Notes under the pieces: generated by a model
Told to the model about the DNA's origin: nothing
The model's database searches: none
What the model saw: only the letters and a program-made list of their open reading frames with translations
Part shown: piece by piece, positions 1 to 11,300 of the stretch
Position numbering within the stretch: the stretch's first letter is position 1
How the letters are laid out: each line of letters opens with the position of its first letter
Assembly: GCA_003415625.1 (NCBI GenBank)
Contig: PYIU01000004.1
Coordinates: 4,216,001-4,280,000, forward strand
Source of the DNA: Aquanectria penicillioides
Lineage: Eukaryota; Ascomycota; Sordariomycetes; Hypocreales; Nectriaceae
Direction: 5' to 3'
DNA length: 64,000 nucleotides
Made by a program: the position numbers and the translations under genes

Positions 1-1579
1 AAGTTTTCCACCAGCATTGCCCACTACTCGAACCTCATCAGCGGGGAAGATGTCACTTGCTCGACGCTTGGTCTCCCTGATACCAACAAAGTACATGATA
101 CAGTCGTCAAGGCGTTATTTGTATGCCTGAAACAATTAGCCATGAGAGAAAGATTCGTGTATGACTTCCTTATCTGCATAGCGTACTTTGACTGTCACGG
201 TATTCCAAGGGAGGTTATCCTCAACTACGCCGCAATATATTATGAAGACCAGAACGACAATGATCCTAGACGGTTTTCGCCCGAGGCCCTAGTTGAATAC
301 ACCATCAGGACCCTACTTGAGCTCTCATTGGTAACACAGGGGGCCTCTGGTGGTATATTCATGCACTCGTTGACACAGTCGATTATTCGAAAATGGGCCG
401 ATCAGCGACAAGAAGGTTTAAACAACTATATCGAAATGGCTTCAAGGACAGCTTTACTCAGCTTTCCTCAACCCCAAGACAATAACATGAGACTATGTGC
501 GCAACGATTGCCTCATGCCCTTTCCGTGGCCTTCTATGGATTGAGAATGGACATAAACAAACGAGAGTTCTACATCAGACCACTTCAGTCACGAATCTCC
601 AAATACATTCACTCGCGGGGTGTTCTAGAGGGATCGGATTTGATCTTGGATCAATATTCAAATAATCCTAAAGATGATCACTTCATGGGCGGTCCCTCAC
701 CTGAATCCGCTGATGAAGGTGCAATGGGTGGCCCTGAAAACCGAGGCTTTGGATCCGATGAAGCCTCGGATTGGCGGGACGAAGAGAATGAGCTGCATCC
801 ATATTCTTCTGTTGAAGCCATCTCTGAGCTATCAGACAGGTTGAGGCGCCAGGAAGACACAAATCCTCGCACTAAACACACCATTTTCCGCGGTGGCTCG
901 CCCATTCCCCGGCCACGGAATCCTCCACCGCCTGATCCCAGAGTCGATTCTTCTCTGCTGCCTCTCTTTCGCAATGTAGATAAAAATGGTGAGTGGAACT
1001 TTCCCTAGAGAAGTATTTTTGCTTCGCGATACGTCTATCTCTACTAGTTAAGCAGGATCTACATCCTGTGAGAGGTGATGGCCCCTGCTAACGCTTCTCC
1101 TTCCAGAAACCGGGCACCTCACTTCCAAGGAACTTACCTCGGCCTTGGTGAACGGCGATTGGTCGCAATTCGACCCGGTCACTGTGCGCATGTTAATCCG
1201 CATGTTCGACACTGACCGAAGTGGGACTATCGACTTTGAAGAGTTTTGCAAACTCTGGGAGTTCCTAGCTTCCTGGCGAGCGCTCTTCGACAGATTTGAC
1301 GCAGACCGTAGCGGCAATATTTCGCTCTCTGAGTTTAGCGAAGCTATCACGGCCTTCCAATACCGTCTCAGTCCGCAATTTTTAGCACTGCTGTTCCAAA
1401 CATTTGACAAGCGCAACGAAGGCGCGCTAAACTTTGACCTTTTTGTCCAGGCCTGTATTTCCCTCAAGCGTCTAACTGAGGCTTTCAAAAAGCATGATGA
1501 TGACCGAAATGGGTACATAACCATCAGGTTCGAGGACTTTCTTATTGAGATCCTCAATGCCGTCAAAACACTATTATAA
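1..1579 (+). CDS. NLR/STAND-like protein fused to a C-terminal penta-EF-hand domain (5' end missing)
   Basis: The reading frame is open from base 1, so the N-terminus and any NB-ARC/NACHT P-loop lie outside the window. Exon 1 (1-988) encodes a helical region typical of the winged-helix and post-NB-ARC part of fungal NLRs (about residues 30-200, with motifs such as LPHALSVAFYGLRMD), then an acidic/Pro-rich linker (PRPRNPPPPDP). Intron 989-1106 (GTGAGT..CCAG, branch GCTAAC) joins exon 2 in frame. The last about 160 residues resemble PDCD6/peflin-type penta-EF-hand proteins: loops DKNETGHLTSKE, DTDRSGTIDFEE and DADRSGNISLSE keep the calcium-binding positions, the fourth (DKRNEGALNFDL) is degenerate, and the fifth (DDDRNGYIT..) is the dimer-type hand. 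Fungal penta-EF proteins normally stand alone. The fusion is read directly, but an internal start (for example the ATG near 685) making a separate protein cannot be excluded. Confidence 0.72.
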
Positions 1580-2131
1580 GAGGATGGAAATAACTGAAGA
1601 GAGTATTGGAAAAGAAGAAAATGCCATACGGCAGATTCTTGAACTTGAAACATTAGAAGCTTTGTCAAAGAAAAGGGCTAGGAACTAGAATCAAGTAACT
1701 TTTTTTTTTTAAAGAAGGAATTGTTAAGAGGGTCGTCAGTAATTTTATCACACTATATTTCTATTCAGTAGCTCCCTGATCATACCAAGTTCGCCGCGAA
1801 GCCATTTACCCAATCACTACTAGAATATGTAAGCAATGCTATAGGGGTCATGCATAGATAGGCTTTAAAAGATGCTGTATTTTTTAGTCTATTTAACGGC
1901 TGGGAGTATATACAACATTCGATGCCGTTGACCTTAGACCCTCGTATACGAATAAGGCGGAATGGTGATGGAGATTATTCTGTCTTAAATTTCGAAATAA
2001 ATAATTTACGCTCTAGATTCTAGGTTCCAACAAAACCCTTGTTAGGGATATTGTGTCTCAAACTCTACTGACCCTCTTGTTCTAGTTTTTGACCGTACGT
2101 TGAATCTAATTATTCAGACTCAAAGTCAGGA
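1580..2131. other. Gene-free spacer
   Basis: AT-rich 3' flanks of two convergent genes. I see no coding signal or RNA gene. Confidence 0.5.
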
Positions 2132-3100
2132 TCACAGTTTGGTCGGCTGAAATCCATTTTCCATGCGCATGATGGACTGCTGACTCATGGATGCAACCAA
2201 GTTGCCGTCCACGTCCCAAAGTCTTGATTCTGCGAATGTGCGACCACCTCCTCCACGAGATGTCGTTCTCTCTCTAAGGTGCCATGTATCCATTTTGATA
2301 TTAGGTGTGAAAACGCGAAGGGCGAAATCCAAGGTTGAACAGGCAGCTACATCATCAAACCACAGGTGATTATGAGTCAGTGGCAAGAAGGAGAGAGCTC
2401 CATCCATTAGATATGCCAGTACCGACATGTTGGAAATGTATGATGTGACCGGATGCCTAGTCCTCTCCCATTCTGCAGATGCTTTGGCAGTAATGGGTCG
2501 ATCATCCTGGCTTGTGGTGGCATTCTTGGCAGCGCCCGAGAGGTTCTGACCCGAAACGCCGCTAACACAATATCTCGTTTCGAAAAACGTTTCTGAAACT
2601 CCAAAAGTGTTTGCAAAGTCGTTGTACTGTTCCTCGCTCACTTTGCCCTCGTCCTTCAGAGTCTTGGCGCGGGCTCTCACGGTTGGGCAATCATCCGGAT
2701 GCGGCCATGTCGACACAGGAGGCGCTGAATATGTCAAGGTGGATGGTTCCTGGACGTGGAAGTCGGCGAGCAGTTCCATACAAACTCGAAACGTGCCGTC
2801 GCGTTGTTTCTGCTTCACCTGAACCCGACGGGTTGCAAACGACCGTGTGTCGCGTGTGTTTGTGACGCTGCAGTACAGGTTCTGCTCGATTGATGCTGGT
2901 CCAAGAAAGTGCCCGAGCACCGAGTACAGCTCGAGGTTTGACGGGACGGTGGAACAGGCCGCGTTGACTGCGACAGCGGTGGTGCAGCCTCCGTATGCGA
3001 TGGGCAGGGAGTTGCCCATGCGAATGGGCAGATGCTTTGAGACAAACTCGCCGGGGCTGAGCTGCTCCACGGCAACCTGTTCCGAGACGGTGCTTGCCAT
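2132..3100 (-). CDS. Acyl-CoA thioesterase, TesB-like double hotdog
   Basis: A single exon of 322 aa starting at the ATG of MASTVSEQ; codons upstream in this frame lack an ATG and run into a good 3' splice site (CTTTCAG), so a 5'UTR intron is likely. The first hotdog contains GGCTTAVAVNAA, then YSVLGHFLGPAS and RSFATRRVQVKQKQRDG, the pattern of acyl-CoA thioesterase II; the second ends with FAESRLWDVDGNLVASMSQQ, the usual TesB C-terminal strand and helix. The family cleaves fatty acyl-CoA to free acid and CoA, often in peroxisomes. The protein ends in -TKL, a weak match to the peroxisomal PTS1 signal, so peroxisomal location is only suggested. It converges on the gene at the left edge. Confidence 0.8.
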   Translation of the reverse strand: MASTVSEQVAVEQLSPGEFVSKHLPIRMGNSLPIAYGGCTTAVAVNAACSTVPSNLELYSVLGHFLGPASIEQNLYCSVTNTRDTRSFATRRVQVKQKQRDGTFRVCMELLADFHVQEPSTLTYSAPPVSTWPHPDDCPTVRARAKTLKDEGKVSEEQYNDFANTFGVSETFFETRYCVSGVSGQNLSGAAKNATTSQDDRPITAKASAEWERTRHPVTSYISNMSVLAYLMDGALSFLPLTHNHLWFDDVAACSTLDFALRVFTPNIKMDTWHLRERTTSRGGGGRTFAESRLWDVDGNLVASMSQQSIMRMENGFQPTKL

Positions 3101-3804
3101 GGCTGCGGACGATGAGGATCCAACGATTCCAACCTGAAAGGAATGGAACAGCAAAAGTTATGAGAGAAAACAGGGGACTTTCCGGGGCTTCTTTATATGG
3201 GCTTGCCAGACATGTGGGGGAGCTGGGGAAACGGCAATTTTGTGGAGCCAACCTCGGCTCAGAGCTGAACGAGGCCTTGTGGGGAGTGCGCTAACGTTGA
3301 TGGCTAGAAGCACTAATTAGGAGCATCAAGAAATGAGGAACAGGCCTATACGTGTGTTTGTGTTTGAGTCAGTTTGCCGTGCGTGCTTTGATATCAAGAT
3401 TAAAACAGGTCGCTAGAGTCGATGGCAGCGTCACTTCAGAAACCAGTCTCGGGAATGTGAGCAACGTGTTGGCCTTAACTGAGACAGGGCTTGAACCATG
3501 GATAGTGTTATTCACGGCATAATATTCACGGCGTAAGTGGACATGTTGCCTATTTCCCATTTCCTTTTGTTCGACATAATACCTTGACTACACTTGATCT
3601 TCTTTCTAAATATTTGCCTCGGCTTCGCACCGACCTCTGCACGATCAAACACAAAGACGATCATCCGATCAACTTCCCTCCACCCTGTCTCAGACAAGCA
3701 AATATCTAGTTTCTATTCATAGGCCGGCTTCTGAAGCAAAGGCACCTCAAATTTAGGCTACCTTTTCTCCGTCCTATATCCGTCCTATTGGCCCATCTAG
3801 TGGC
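3101..3804. other. Gene-free spacer, probable thioesterase promoter and 5'UTR
   Basis: Contains the proposed 5'UTR intron end of the thioesterase. Small overlapping open frames here show no family features. Confidence 0.4.
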
Positions 3805-4307
3805 TCAGACACCCCAGCGCGCAAGCGTCTCCTGGCCCCTGTCGGTGAAAAGAAGCTTGCCTGTTCCATACCCAACGCAGTAAATCATTGGTACCGAGAA
3901 TGCCACCACCAAAAATGATCATGAGAGCCGAACCAACCGAATACGAGATCTAGGTTGTAGCATAGATCGTTGCAGGTGCCCAGCACCAAGAGGCTCATAA
4001 TGGCGCAAAACTGAACCGCCTTGTTGCCGTAGTGCTTGTCGACGATGAACGAGTTGACGAGGCCACCCATTGCCCCACCCATACCGAGGGGACAGAAGAA
4101 AATGGTCCACATGAACCTAGGGAAGAAGTCTCGGAAGCCCGAGAAGAAAAAAATGCTGACGATCAGCATCGTGACTTCGAAGATGAAGGAGCTCAGCCAG
4201 AACAGAAGGAACGGTCTCAGGTACACCGCTCGCCTCTTCTCGGCCTGAGGCTTGTCCTCTCCGGACGTAATGAGGACTTGGTATGTATTGGTGCTTTGAG
4301 ATGACAT
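3805..4307 (-). CDS. Small four-helix integral membrane protein, frameshifted near the C-terminus
   Basis: The frame opens at ATG 4307 (MSSQSTNTYQVL) and encodes three clear hydrophobic segments: FLLFWLSSFIFEVTMLIVS, FMWTIFFCPLGMGGAMGGLV and AVQFCAIMSLLVLGTC. It stops at 3885 after HSRYQ. The next frame carries on immediately with PMIYCVGYGTGKLLF, a fourth membrane segment, and ends at 3805. A single lost C in a CCC run at about 3890 explains the shift, and restoring it gives exactly 168 codons. I recognise it only as a conserved fungal membrane protein without known function. The break may be a sequencing error or real inactivation. Confidence 0.6.
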
Positions 4308-4875
4308 TTTGAAAGATTTACAGCCTTGTCTCGGATAGGAATGACGATGAAGAAGAGATGCCGGGCAGGCGATGCGTCATGAGGTCCACTTGTATGCTGT
4401 CTCCAGAGATTTTATACATCTTGAGCGTCCGTTTCCAACGCCGCAATGATCACTAATCGAAACCCTTCTCGTACCATCAACATCGAATACTCCGACGGAG
4501 AGTTGTATCGCACGTTGAGGCCCGGAGAAGCGGGTCTGCGAGTCGGAGGGCGCCCCATAATACCCGGACCTCGGGTGACCCACATAATGCCGACAATGAC
4601 GTTTTATTCGTTTTGGCAATCGAGGTATATAGCTGTTTTGGATCATTATGGTTATAACGCATGATTCGAGAGCTCAAGTGCAATCTAAACAAGCTGGTTG
4701 AATGGTATCTCATTGAGGTGGATTACACGACTTTGGTATTGGTATTGGGTTCATTACGACACGTATTGATCGTCATCTCAATCTTCTAGTGCTAATTAAA
4801 AGCAAAGAATGAATTTGAAGTGTGACTATATAGAAACGTATCGATCATAGACATAGTTCCAATTGCAGGATCCGC
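4308..4875. other. Gene-free spacer
   Basis: Short overlapping frames on both strands (4377-4713) show no recognisable protein. Promoter of the membrane protein and 3' flank of the hydrolase. Confidence 0.4.
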
Positions 4876-5742
4876 CTAATCTTGCTTCGCCTTGATGGCA
4901 GCGAACGCTCCGGCAACAATCGCATGTGGGTTGACCCGGTCAGGATACTTTGCCTTCATTTGGCTTATGATCTCCTCGGCCGTCTGTGCCTCTCTGACAA
5001 CGCCTTCAAACGCCCTAATGTAGTCTTTGGTGGACTGCAGGTAGTACGCCCCATCGATTGATCCAGGGCGCTTGTGTCCTGCGACAACCGTCTGCGGATT
5101 CAGCGACTCGATCTTTTCAATCGCTCTGATCCATTCCTCCCTCTTCTCTGCAGTGTTGGCTTCCCCAAAGTATTGATGGACATCTCCATATACTGCATCT
5201 CCAGCTACAACCAGGGATAGGTCTGGGACATGCAAAACGGTGGTGTCAAAAGTGTCGGTATGTCCAACTTCAACGACATGAAGAGGTCGTTCATCAATAT
5301 AGAATGTGTCCGTGTCCAGCGGGTCAGCGAGGATCACCGGGGTTGCAATTTGATCTCCTGGGAAGAACTTCATCCAAGCTTCGTCCCACCACCCTGGCTC
5401 CAGTTGCTGCTTCATGTGGGAAACCGTACCAGGAGTAGCAATGGCTTGGATATCAGGCCAATGCTTCTTCAACACGGGTATTCCAAAGAAGTGATCGCCA
5501 TGTCCGTGGGTGATGTAGACGAACTTCAGTTGCTTCTCCGGAATCGTTTCCTTGATCCAACGAACAAGTTCCTCCGTTTGTGACACGGAAAGAGGAGTGT
5601 CTACAAGAACAGCTTCCTTGGGGCCATGAATCAGGGTACAAGAGATGGGAGAAAAGAGACTCTTCTCGCCGTTTCTGGGAACAGCGATGGGGAGTCGTGA
5701 TGAAACGTAAACGTTTGCTCTAAGTGGAGATAGCGACGTCAT
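4876..5742 (-). CDS. Metallo-beta-lactamase-fold hydrolase
   Basis: Single exon, 288 aa from ATG 5742 (MTSLSPLRANVYVSS). The upstream in-frame codons have no ATG. The protein has the superfamily zinc motif THGHGDH (about residue 90), a following His in GHTDTFDTTVLH, the metal-bridging Asp in VVAGDAVYGDVHQ and a late His in VVAGHKRPGS, so all metal ligands of the fold appear present. It has no signal peptide and is probably cytosolic. Relatives in fungi act on esters, lactones and thioesters or have no known substrate, so the substrate here is unknown. It is divergent from the alpha/beta hydrolase at 6308. Confidence 0.82.
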   Translation of the reverse strand: MTSLSPLRANVYVSSRLPIAVPRNGEKSLFSPISCTLIHGPKEAVLVDTPLSVSQTEELVRWIKETIPEKQLKFVYITHGHGDHFFGIPVLKKHWPDIQAIATPGTVSHMKQQLEPGWWDEAWMKFFPGDQIATPVILADPLDTDTFYIDERPLHVVEVGHTDTFDTTVLHVPDLSLVVAGDAVYGDVHQYFGEANTAEKREEWIRAIEKIESLNPQTVVAGHKRPGSIDGAYYLQSTKDYIRAFEGVVREAQTAEEIISQMKAKYPDRVNPHAIVAGAFAAIKAKQD

Positions 5743-6307
5743 ATTGCCAACAAAAGTAATCTTTGGGGAATTCCAATGCAATTAGAATGTTATTTAGGTT
5801 TCAAATATCGCTCAATCGCGAACTCGGTCATGTTATGATTTGTATTTGTCTCCGAGTTCCGAGGCATGCTCTAGAACCACAACATCGCCTCATCCTTTCA
5901 ACAGATCGTTAGACTTTGGCCGAGGTTCAGCTCCATTTACGGTAGAACGTCAATTCTAGATACTGGTCTGATACTATTTCCAAGTACCGAGGGCCAAAGA
6001 GACGATGATTGCATTTATCCTGCCGGTTGTGTCCTTGCAAGCTGCGGGGAAGCTGGGGTGTAGGGTGGCATAAAGGCCGACGGACTTTACAATATTCCCT
6101 GAAAGGGCAATTGTGCTACCCCAACAAGCAAAACATCACGGCCACTATGTCGATTTTGGGCCCGAGGACAGTGTCTGGGTGAACTGTGACTGGGTGCGAG
6201 CCGGGGACCTTCCTTGCTATTTAAGACGCTGTGGGGGTGGGATCTCGATTCCCAATCGATCTGTACCAGAGCAAAAATTGTGAGATCATCTTTAGAAGTA
6301 GATCAAA
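5743..6307. promoter_or_regulatory. Divergent promoter region between two hydrolases
   Basis: 565 bp between divergent starts. A TATA-like CTATTTAAG lies near 6218-6226, about 85 bp before the ATG at 6308. No other feature recognised. Confidence 0.4.
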
Positions 6308-7388
6308 ATGCCCCGATTCGAGAGTTCTTTTGATGGCGCGCAGTTATTCTATCGTGATTTTGCCCCAGCATCCAAACCGCCACCCTTTGCGGTCATTGCA
6401 GGCGCAAGCACACCTGTTAAGCAGGATGTGACGCTTGTCTTTCTCCACCAATGGCCGCTCTCGTCTAGAATATATGAGCCATTGTTGATACAGCTTTGCG
6501 AGAGTCACAGGTTCCGATGCATTGCTCCAGACAGAAGAGGCTTTGGCAAAAGCGATTGGTCGGGGCCTAGGCTTGATGGAGACATTGACTATCAGGTGTT
6601 CGCTAGAGATGTGGTTGACTTGCTGGAGCTCACGAAGCCCGGAGACTTCATATTTGTCGCAGCAAGCATGGGAACAGGGGAGAGCTTGCTGGCACACTCT
6701 GTAAGCTCGTACATCAAGGATTACTGCAAGGTATGGGACCATTTTCCCACTGATCGACCAAGTACAGCTAATTTGCTTACCCTAGGGCTTCATCTGGGTC
6801 AGCACCTCAATGCCACTTCCGGTGGCATCACGCGATTTCCCAAGCGCGCCCCCCAGAGAGCTCTGGGACTCAATATTGGCTTCGATAAGGACCAATCGAG
6901 CCGAATTCATCTCGACGGCCTTTACGGGCCCACTTGGCGGTGGCCCCGCCGCAAAGGTGTCAGCGAAAGAGGTCGAAATGTTTGAAAGAATTTTCGACGA
7001 TGCCGATGGCCTCGCGATCGAGCGTGCGGCTCAAATATTTGCATCGGAGGATTTGACCAATCACCTCAGCCGCTTTGCCAAAGACAACAAATGCCGCGTG
7101 TTGCTCGTCCACGGCGGCATGGATGGCGGAGTCCCTCCAGAGTCAAGTGCGCATCGCGTTCAGGAGATATTGCCCGACTCTCGGCTTATTCTGTACGAGG
7201 ACGGGGGCCACGGTGAGTATATTAACCCGTCGACCGTCTCACTGCGTTGCTAACAGCGGAACAAAGTGCTGACTCTCTCACACCCGGAACGCCTCCTTCA
7301 AGAGATTTTGGCATTTGTGGAGACGCTACGCAACCAAAAGACTAACGAAAATGGGTTGGTAGACACAGGCACGTGCCTGATACCTTGA
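6308..7388 (+). CDS. Alpha/beta hydrolase (haloperoxidase/esterase-like)
   Basis: Three exons (6308-6730, 6786-7212, 7267-7388) join in frame to 323 aa. The core of the fold is visible: strand and oxyanion loop LVFLHQWPLSSRIYEPL, the region CIAPDRRGFGKSDW, the nucleophile elbow VAASMGTGES (Ala in place of the first Gly of GxSxG), acidic residue region VLLVHGGMDGGVPPESS and catalytic His in EDGGHVLTLSHPERL. Intron 2 (7213-7266) separates the His codon from its context, so a model ending at 7253 would lose the true C-terminus. The substrate cannot be inferred. It has no signal peptide. Confidence 0.82.
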
Positions 7389-8326
7389 GCGAGCTGACGT
7401 AGCCGGATTGGGCAACCAAGTCGTAGCCCGGAGGTAGCTGACGTGGGAGGGACGTGAAGAGAGGAATCACGATGTCTTCGTACACTACGGAGCACAGGAC
7501 GGACCAGGGAGATGGAGGCAGGGCTGGAAGCTAGAAGCCCAGGCAGAGGCAATCTAAGCATAAGCATTCACTGTGGAGGACGGCAGCGTCAATTTTGCGG
7601 ACTGCATAACCCCCCGCCGCGGAGTCGCAGTGTATCCGTCGGACGATTCCAGCTTGAGGTCCCACCACGGGCTGATACTTGGCGACAGGAGAGAAACTCA
7701 TTGGCGACGTCCGCTTTAGTTATAAACCAGCCGCTGCTAAGCTTGGGGTTACACTTGTGTCCTTTGAGCCTCGAGTGTGTGTGCGTGAACTGTGAACAAC
7801 CCCGCGGGTGTCCGCCACCGGGTGTCCGCGGGCCCCTTTGGTGGATACAGTCCCACACCTGAGAAGAACCCCGGCTCCGTTGGCATCGGAGGGATCTCAA
7901 GAAACCGACAAAACCGAGAGAGCGAGAGACCCAAGCCCTGGGCGCTGTAGCATGCAGCCTGTAGCTCGTAGCCTGTGTGTGACAGGGGACGCGGCAGAAA
8001 TGTCTCAATGTGCTCCCGCGGGCGACCGAATCGCTGGGCGTGGTGCAGATTGCATGCTCGCTTGCCCAGCTGCCTCTGTTCCCCCAGCATTTCCATCGGC
8101 CCTGTCCGGGGATCAGGCTGCGGACTTCGGAACACGGACTGGGACATTCACAGAGCCTTGTCGATACGTTGATACTTAACCCAGTAATTCCCCGTAATGT
8201 GCTTATCATCGGAGGAGGAAAAAAAAAAAATCAACAAACAACCGTCCCAGCCTTGATACTACGCCACCTGCAACGAGCAACACAGCCAGACAACACCGTT
8301 CCCGCTGCTGGGGAGGAGTTGCAAAA
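7389..8326. promoter_or_regulatory. ABC transporter upstream region
   Basis: A 938-bp gene-free stretch. Several open frames overlap here on both strands but have Pro/Arg/Ser-rich, featureless translations. An A-tract (about 8219-8230) lies about 100 bp before the ATG at 8327. Confidence 0.45.
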
Positions 8327-11300
8327 ATGGCGTCGCCAAAGGGCTATGACGAAGGATTGTCCACAGAAATCATAGGCAGCGATGTTGCCAATCGCACTGA
8401 AGACAACTTGACTGCCTCTTCAAACGCCAGCACCAATATTAGAGAACAGGGGGACACCACCACGCTCGATGAAGAAATCGCCGACCTCGCCCGAGAATAT
8501 TCGACCACAATTGGCAACGAGCTGGGCGCATTTGATCCGCAGCCCGGAACGAAATTGGACCCCAATTCCTCCAATTTCGACGCCAGAGAATGGGTAAGGT
8601 CTTTTGTGAAGCTCAATGAATCCGAGCCCGAGTCTGCGCCATCACGAAGCCTTGGTGTCGCTTTTCAAAAGCTCGATGTTTTTGGATGGGGCAACGGTGG
8701 CGCCGAGCGTCAAAAGAGTGTCTTGAACCTTCCTGTCGATATTGTCTCTGATCTGGGCACCTTGATTTGGGGTAACAGGCGCAAGACAAAGATTGACATT
8801 CTTCGCAACTTTGAGGGCGTCATCGAAAAGGGGGAGTTGCTGCTTGTACTTGGACCGCCTGGTTCGGGATGCTCTACTCTTCTCAAAACAATTGCTGGTG
8901 AAACAGCCGGGCTTGAGATCGGCGAGAACTCATACATGAACTTTAGAGGTAACCTTTCCAACTGCTCAATGCCAGCGAGAGTCTAACAACTTACAGGTGT
9001 CGATACTAAACATGTGCGAAAATCCTTCCGCGGCGACGTCCTCTACAACGCTGAAGTCGACACCCACATCCCGCATCTTACAGTTGGCGAGACGCTTTCC
9101 TTTGCCGCGAGGGCACATTCCGTGCGCCATGTGCCCGGCGGCGTCACTCGAGACCAGGCCGATACGATGATGCGGGACGTCATGATGGCCATCTTCGGCA
9201 TCCCTCACACAATCGATACCCGCGTCGGCAACGACTTTATTCGAGGTGTTAGTGGTGGAGAGCGGAAGCGTGTCAGCATTGCCGAAGCCGCTCTGACCGG
9301 AGCTAAGCTGCAGTGCTGGGACAACACGACGCGAGGATTGGACAGCGGAAACGCCATCAACTTCTGTAAGACGCTGCGTCTCCAGGCAGACCTATTGGGC
9401 GTTGCCGGTGCAGTAGCAATTTATCAAGCACCACAGAGTGCTTACGAGGTAAGACTAGTTGCATGAACTATCCCGATCGACAACTAACATGTGGAACAGC
9501 TATTTGACCGTGTTACTGTGCTCTATGAGGGCAGACAAATTTTCTTTGGGAAGATTTCAGAAGCCAAGCAGTACTTTGAGGAACTTGGATTTCAATGTAT
9601 GCATTCGTTGCTCTTGTGTCTTCGATGACGGCTAACAAAACACAGGCCCTGAACGACAGACAACCCCCGATTTCCTCACTTCAATGACAAGCCCCCAAGA
9701 ACGCATTGTCAAGCCGGGCTATGAGGCCGAAGCACCTCGCACTCCGGATGAATTCGCAGAGCGATGGCAGTCGAGTGAACGCCGCAAGGCGCTGCTAAGA
9801 GAGCTCGAGGAGTACGAGCGAGCACACCCGCGGGAGGTTCGCATGGCCGAGTATCAGAAATCTCGCGGCGCGGAACAGTCGGAGCACCAACGCGACAAAT
9901 CTCCTTATACCATTTCCTACCCTCGTCAAGTCTCCCTGACTCTCTGGCGTGGCTGGCGAAGACTATTGGCCGACCCGGGATTCACGATTGCATCCCTGCT
10001 TTTCAACTTCATCATCTCATTGGTGCTTGGCACGTTGTTCATCGACCTCAAGCCCGACTCGTCTACCTTTTACTACCGCGGTGGTGTCATCTTCTTCTCG
10101 CTCCTGTTCAACGCCTTTGCGAGTCAGCTCGAGGTGAGGCCCCCTGTTCGCTTGGACCTGTAGAACACTCAACTAACTCATTTTAGGTGCTGACCGTCTA
10201 CGCTGAACGTCCTGTTGTCGAGAAGCATAATCGGTATGCATTTTATCATCAATCAGCACAGGCCATCGCGAGTTACATCATCGATTTGCCGTACAAGACA
10301 ATCAACATGGTCATCTTCAACATTGTGGTTTACTTCATGGCGCACCTCCGACGGGAGCCTGGCAACTTCTTCTTCTTCTGCCTGACCTCGTATCTCACAA
10401 CGCTAGTCATGTCCTGCATCTACCGTACCCTGGCTTGCATCACACGAACATCGCATCAGGCCATGGTACCTGCATCGATTCTCAGCTTGGGTCTGATGAT
10501 CTACACCGGGTTCACGATCCCTACCGATTACATGCTAGGCTGGTCTCGATGGATGAACTACATCAACCCTCTCGCCTATGCGTTCGAGGCCCTGATGGCG
10601 AATGAATTCCACGACAGGCAGTTTGCATGTGCCTCTATGGTTCCACGGGGCCAGGATACGAGAATTTGCCCTCTGGTTCGTCGATCTGCGCAGTCGTCGG
10701 TGCAATCCCGGGATCTGCCGTCGTGGACGGTGACCGATACATCAACGAATCCTTCCAGTACTACAATTCTCACAAATGGAGGTAAGTACTGGCTAATATT
10801 TAATTAGAATGAGTTAAACCCTAACTAGCTTTAGAAACGTTGGAATTCTCTGCGCATTCCTCGTTGGGCTCTTCGCAGCTTACATCATCTCGGCCGAATA
10901 TGCAAAGCCGCCCAAGAGCAAGGGTGAAGTTCTTGTCTTCCGCAAGCACAAGAAGCACCCAAAAGCTAGTGGGGACATCGAGTCTCAGCAGAGTCGCCCC
11001 GTCGTCGCGGAAAAGACTGGCAAAAATGAGAAGAGCGGACTCGCTGCGGGCGCCTCAGTCTTCCACTGGGAAGACCTGTGCTACGATATTCAAATCAAGG
11101 GCAAGGACCGCCGTCTTCTAGACCAGGTTGACGGCTGGGTGAAGCCTGGTGTATCCACTGCGCTTATGGTATGACAAGCTTCCTACTTATAACGGATAAT
11201 AACTAATGATCATTAGGGTGTATCAGGTGCTGGTAAAACTACTCTTCTCGATGTTCTAGCAACCCGTGTTACTATGGGCATTGTTAGCGGAGACACTCGA

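Noticed and set aside
1048..1668. 206-codon minus-strand frame opposite the penta-EF-hand exon
   Set aside because: Shadow of the coding strand; the plus-strand EF-hand loops are unmistakable.
2691..3251. 186-codon minus-strand frame overlapping the thioesterase
   Set aside because: A second frame of the same strand; lacks the hotdog motifs that the 2132-3100 frame has throughout.
7589..8209. 206-codon open frame on the minus strand upstream of the ABC transporter
   Set aside because: Arg/Ser/Pro-rich, no domain, and mirrored by equally long frames on the plus strand; looks like GC-rich promoter DNA.
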